Source: Polyangia bacterium
GTDB lineage: Bacteria; Myxococcota_A; Polyangia; Polyangiales; Polyangiaceae
Assembly (NCBI GenBank): GCA_030426145.1
Contig: JAUHZF010000031.1
Location: 1 to 41,972 of the forward strand
DNA length: 41,972 nucleotides
Reading direction: 5' to 3'
In this document: positions 41,388 to 41,972 of the stretch, in pieces
How the letters are laid out: every line of letters starts with the position of its first letter
How positions within the stretch are numbered: the first letter of the stretch is position 1
Program-made: the position numbers and the translations under genes
Notes under the pieces: model-generated
Databases searched by the model: none
What the model was told of the DNA's origin: nothing
The model's input: the letters and a program-made list of their open reading frames with translations, nothing else

Positions 41388-41972
41388 ATGCTCCGCTTTC
41401 GCCGCATCGCCCTCGCGCTCTTCGGCCTCGCGACCGTCGCGGGGCTGACCAGCGTGAGCGCAGAGGCAGAGGGGCGCCATGGCTTCGGCCGCGTGGCGAG
41501 CGCGACCCGAGGGGCGGCGACCCGCCGCGGCATCCTCGTGCTTCGCACGCCGGGCCCGCGACGCATCCTCATCCGGGGCGGCAAGTTCACGATGGGGTCC
41601 ACCATCCCCGCCATCGCCACCGCGCAGAGCATGTGTCGGGCCGAGCCTCTGGGAAAGGCGTGCAACGCGACCCTCTTCGCCGACGAGATGGTGGCCCACG
41701 ACGTGCAGCTCAGCGACTTCTGGATCCATCGAACCGAGGTCTCGGTTCGCGGCTACCAGCGCTGCATCGACGCGGGGGTCTGCCGTGGACCAACCCACGA
41801 GGCGGGTCGTCGTTGGACGGCCGTGCTCGAACATCCGATGACCCTCGTGAGCTGGTACGAAGCGCAGCAGTACTGCGCCTGGGTCGGCGGACGGCTTCCC
41901 ACCGAGGCCGAGTGGGAGCGCGCGGCCCGCGGCTGGAACGATCGCGTCTTTCCCTGGGGCAACGTCTTCAAC
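41388..41972 (+). CDS. Exported formylglycine-generating-enzyme (SUMF1)-like protein, 3' end beyond window
   Basis: 195 codons from the ATG at 41388 run open to the window edge. A signal peptide ([20 protein letters not shown], cleavage near SAEA) precedes a basic linker and the start of an FGE-sulfatase fold: [72 protein letters not shown]. Such domains either make formylglycine in sulfatases or serve as binding or regulatory modules. The catalytic cysteines would lie beyond the window, so activity cannot be judged. An exported form without a neighbouring sulfatase gene is common in Myxococcota, often with a non-catalytic role. Confidence 0.85.
   Translation, partial: MLRFRRIALALFGLATVAGLTSVSAEAEGRHGFGRVASATRGAATRRGILVLRTPGPRRILIRGGKFTMGSTIPAIATAQSMCRAEPLGKACNATLFADEMVAHDVQLSDFWIHRTEVSVRGYQRCIDAGVCRGPTHEAGRRWTAVLEHPMTLVSWYEAQQYCAWVGGRLPTEAEWERAARGWNDRVFPWGNVFN

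Overview
Two unrelated pieces of DNA meet in this window. Bases 1 to about 3045 carry the 3' part of a GldA/GldF/GldG-type ABC exporter operon on the minus strand. Its codon use (leucine mostly CTG, moderate GC at third positions) looks gammaproteobacterial. From about 3063 to the end the DNA is very GC-rich, leucine is mostly CTC, and the genes are typical of Myxococcota: a MYXO-CTERM sorting tail, a MopE-type metal-binding motif, Glt/Nfs-like envelope proteins, a eukaryotic-type Ser/Thr kinase with a membrane anchor, and a many-heme cytochrome. I infer a Polyangia- or Sandaracinaceae-like bacterium. The junction cuts off the N-terminal half of the ATPase right beside the stop codon of the next gene, so a chimeric assembly is at least as likely as real transfer.

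Region 3063-16798 looks like a gliding/spore-coat type (Glt/Nfs) envelope locus. A minus-strand operon encodes three TPR-rich exported proteins in the order GltC-like, GltD/AgmU-like, GltE/AglT-like lipoprotein. Divergent from it are a cysteine-rich lipoprotein, a single-pass membrane protein with beta-sandwich repeats, FtsY (SRP receptor), and two outer-membrane beta-barrels resembling GltA/NfsA and GltB/NfsB. The first barrel carries 43 consecutive aspartates just after its signal peptide. No AglRQS-type motor genes are in the window.

Region 16969-22420 reads as one transcription unit: a HEAT-like protein, a 542-residue outer-membrane barrel, a 13-heme exported cytochrome, an 84-residue protein of unknown function, and a lipoprotein with a single CX4CH motif. 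Together they resemble a porin-cytochrome conduit across the outer membrane. The unit ends in a 182-bp inverted repeat whose two arms contain the stop codons of two converging genes. Beyond it lie a small Fe-S-like protein and, divergently, an ECF-type sigma factor. The space between these two holds a symmetric array of six GTAAC cores.

Region 23951-34323 holds an M16-like lipoprotein without the zinc motif, a DUF1285-like gene and a methyltransferase whose start codons overlap head to head, and a minus-strand set. That set contains an XPB/Ssl2-like domain protein, pyruvate kinase, a Ser/Thr kinase broken by a single in-frame TAG at the APE motif, and a TPR/coiled-coil membrane protein.

Region 34598-41972 carries an HD phosphohydrolase, a small outer-membrane-like protein, a MYXO-CTERM protein, and the pyruvate dehydrogenase genes pdhA-pdhB-pdhC (E1 alpha, E1 beta, E2). 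The window ends in the start of an exported formylglycine-generating-enzyme-like protein. I saw no tRNA, rRNA, CRISPR array, transposase or integrase.
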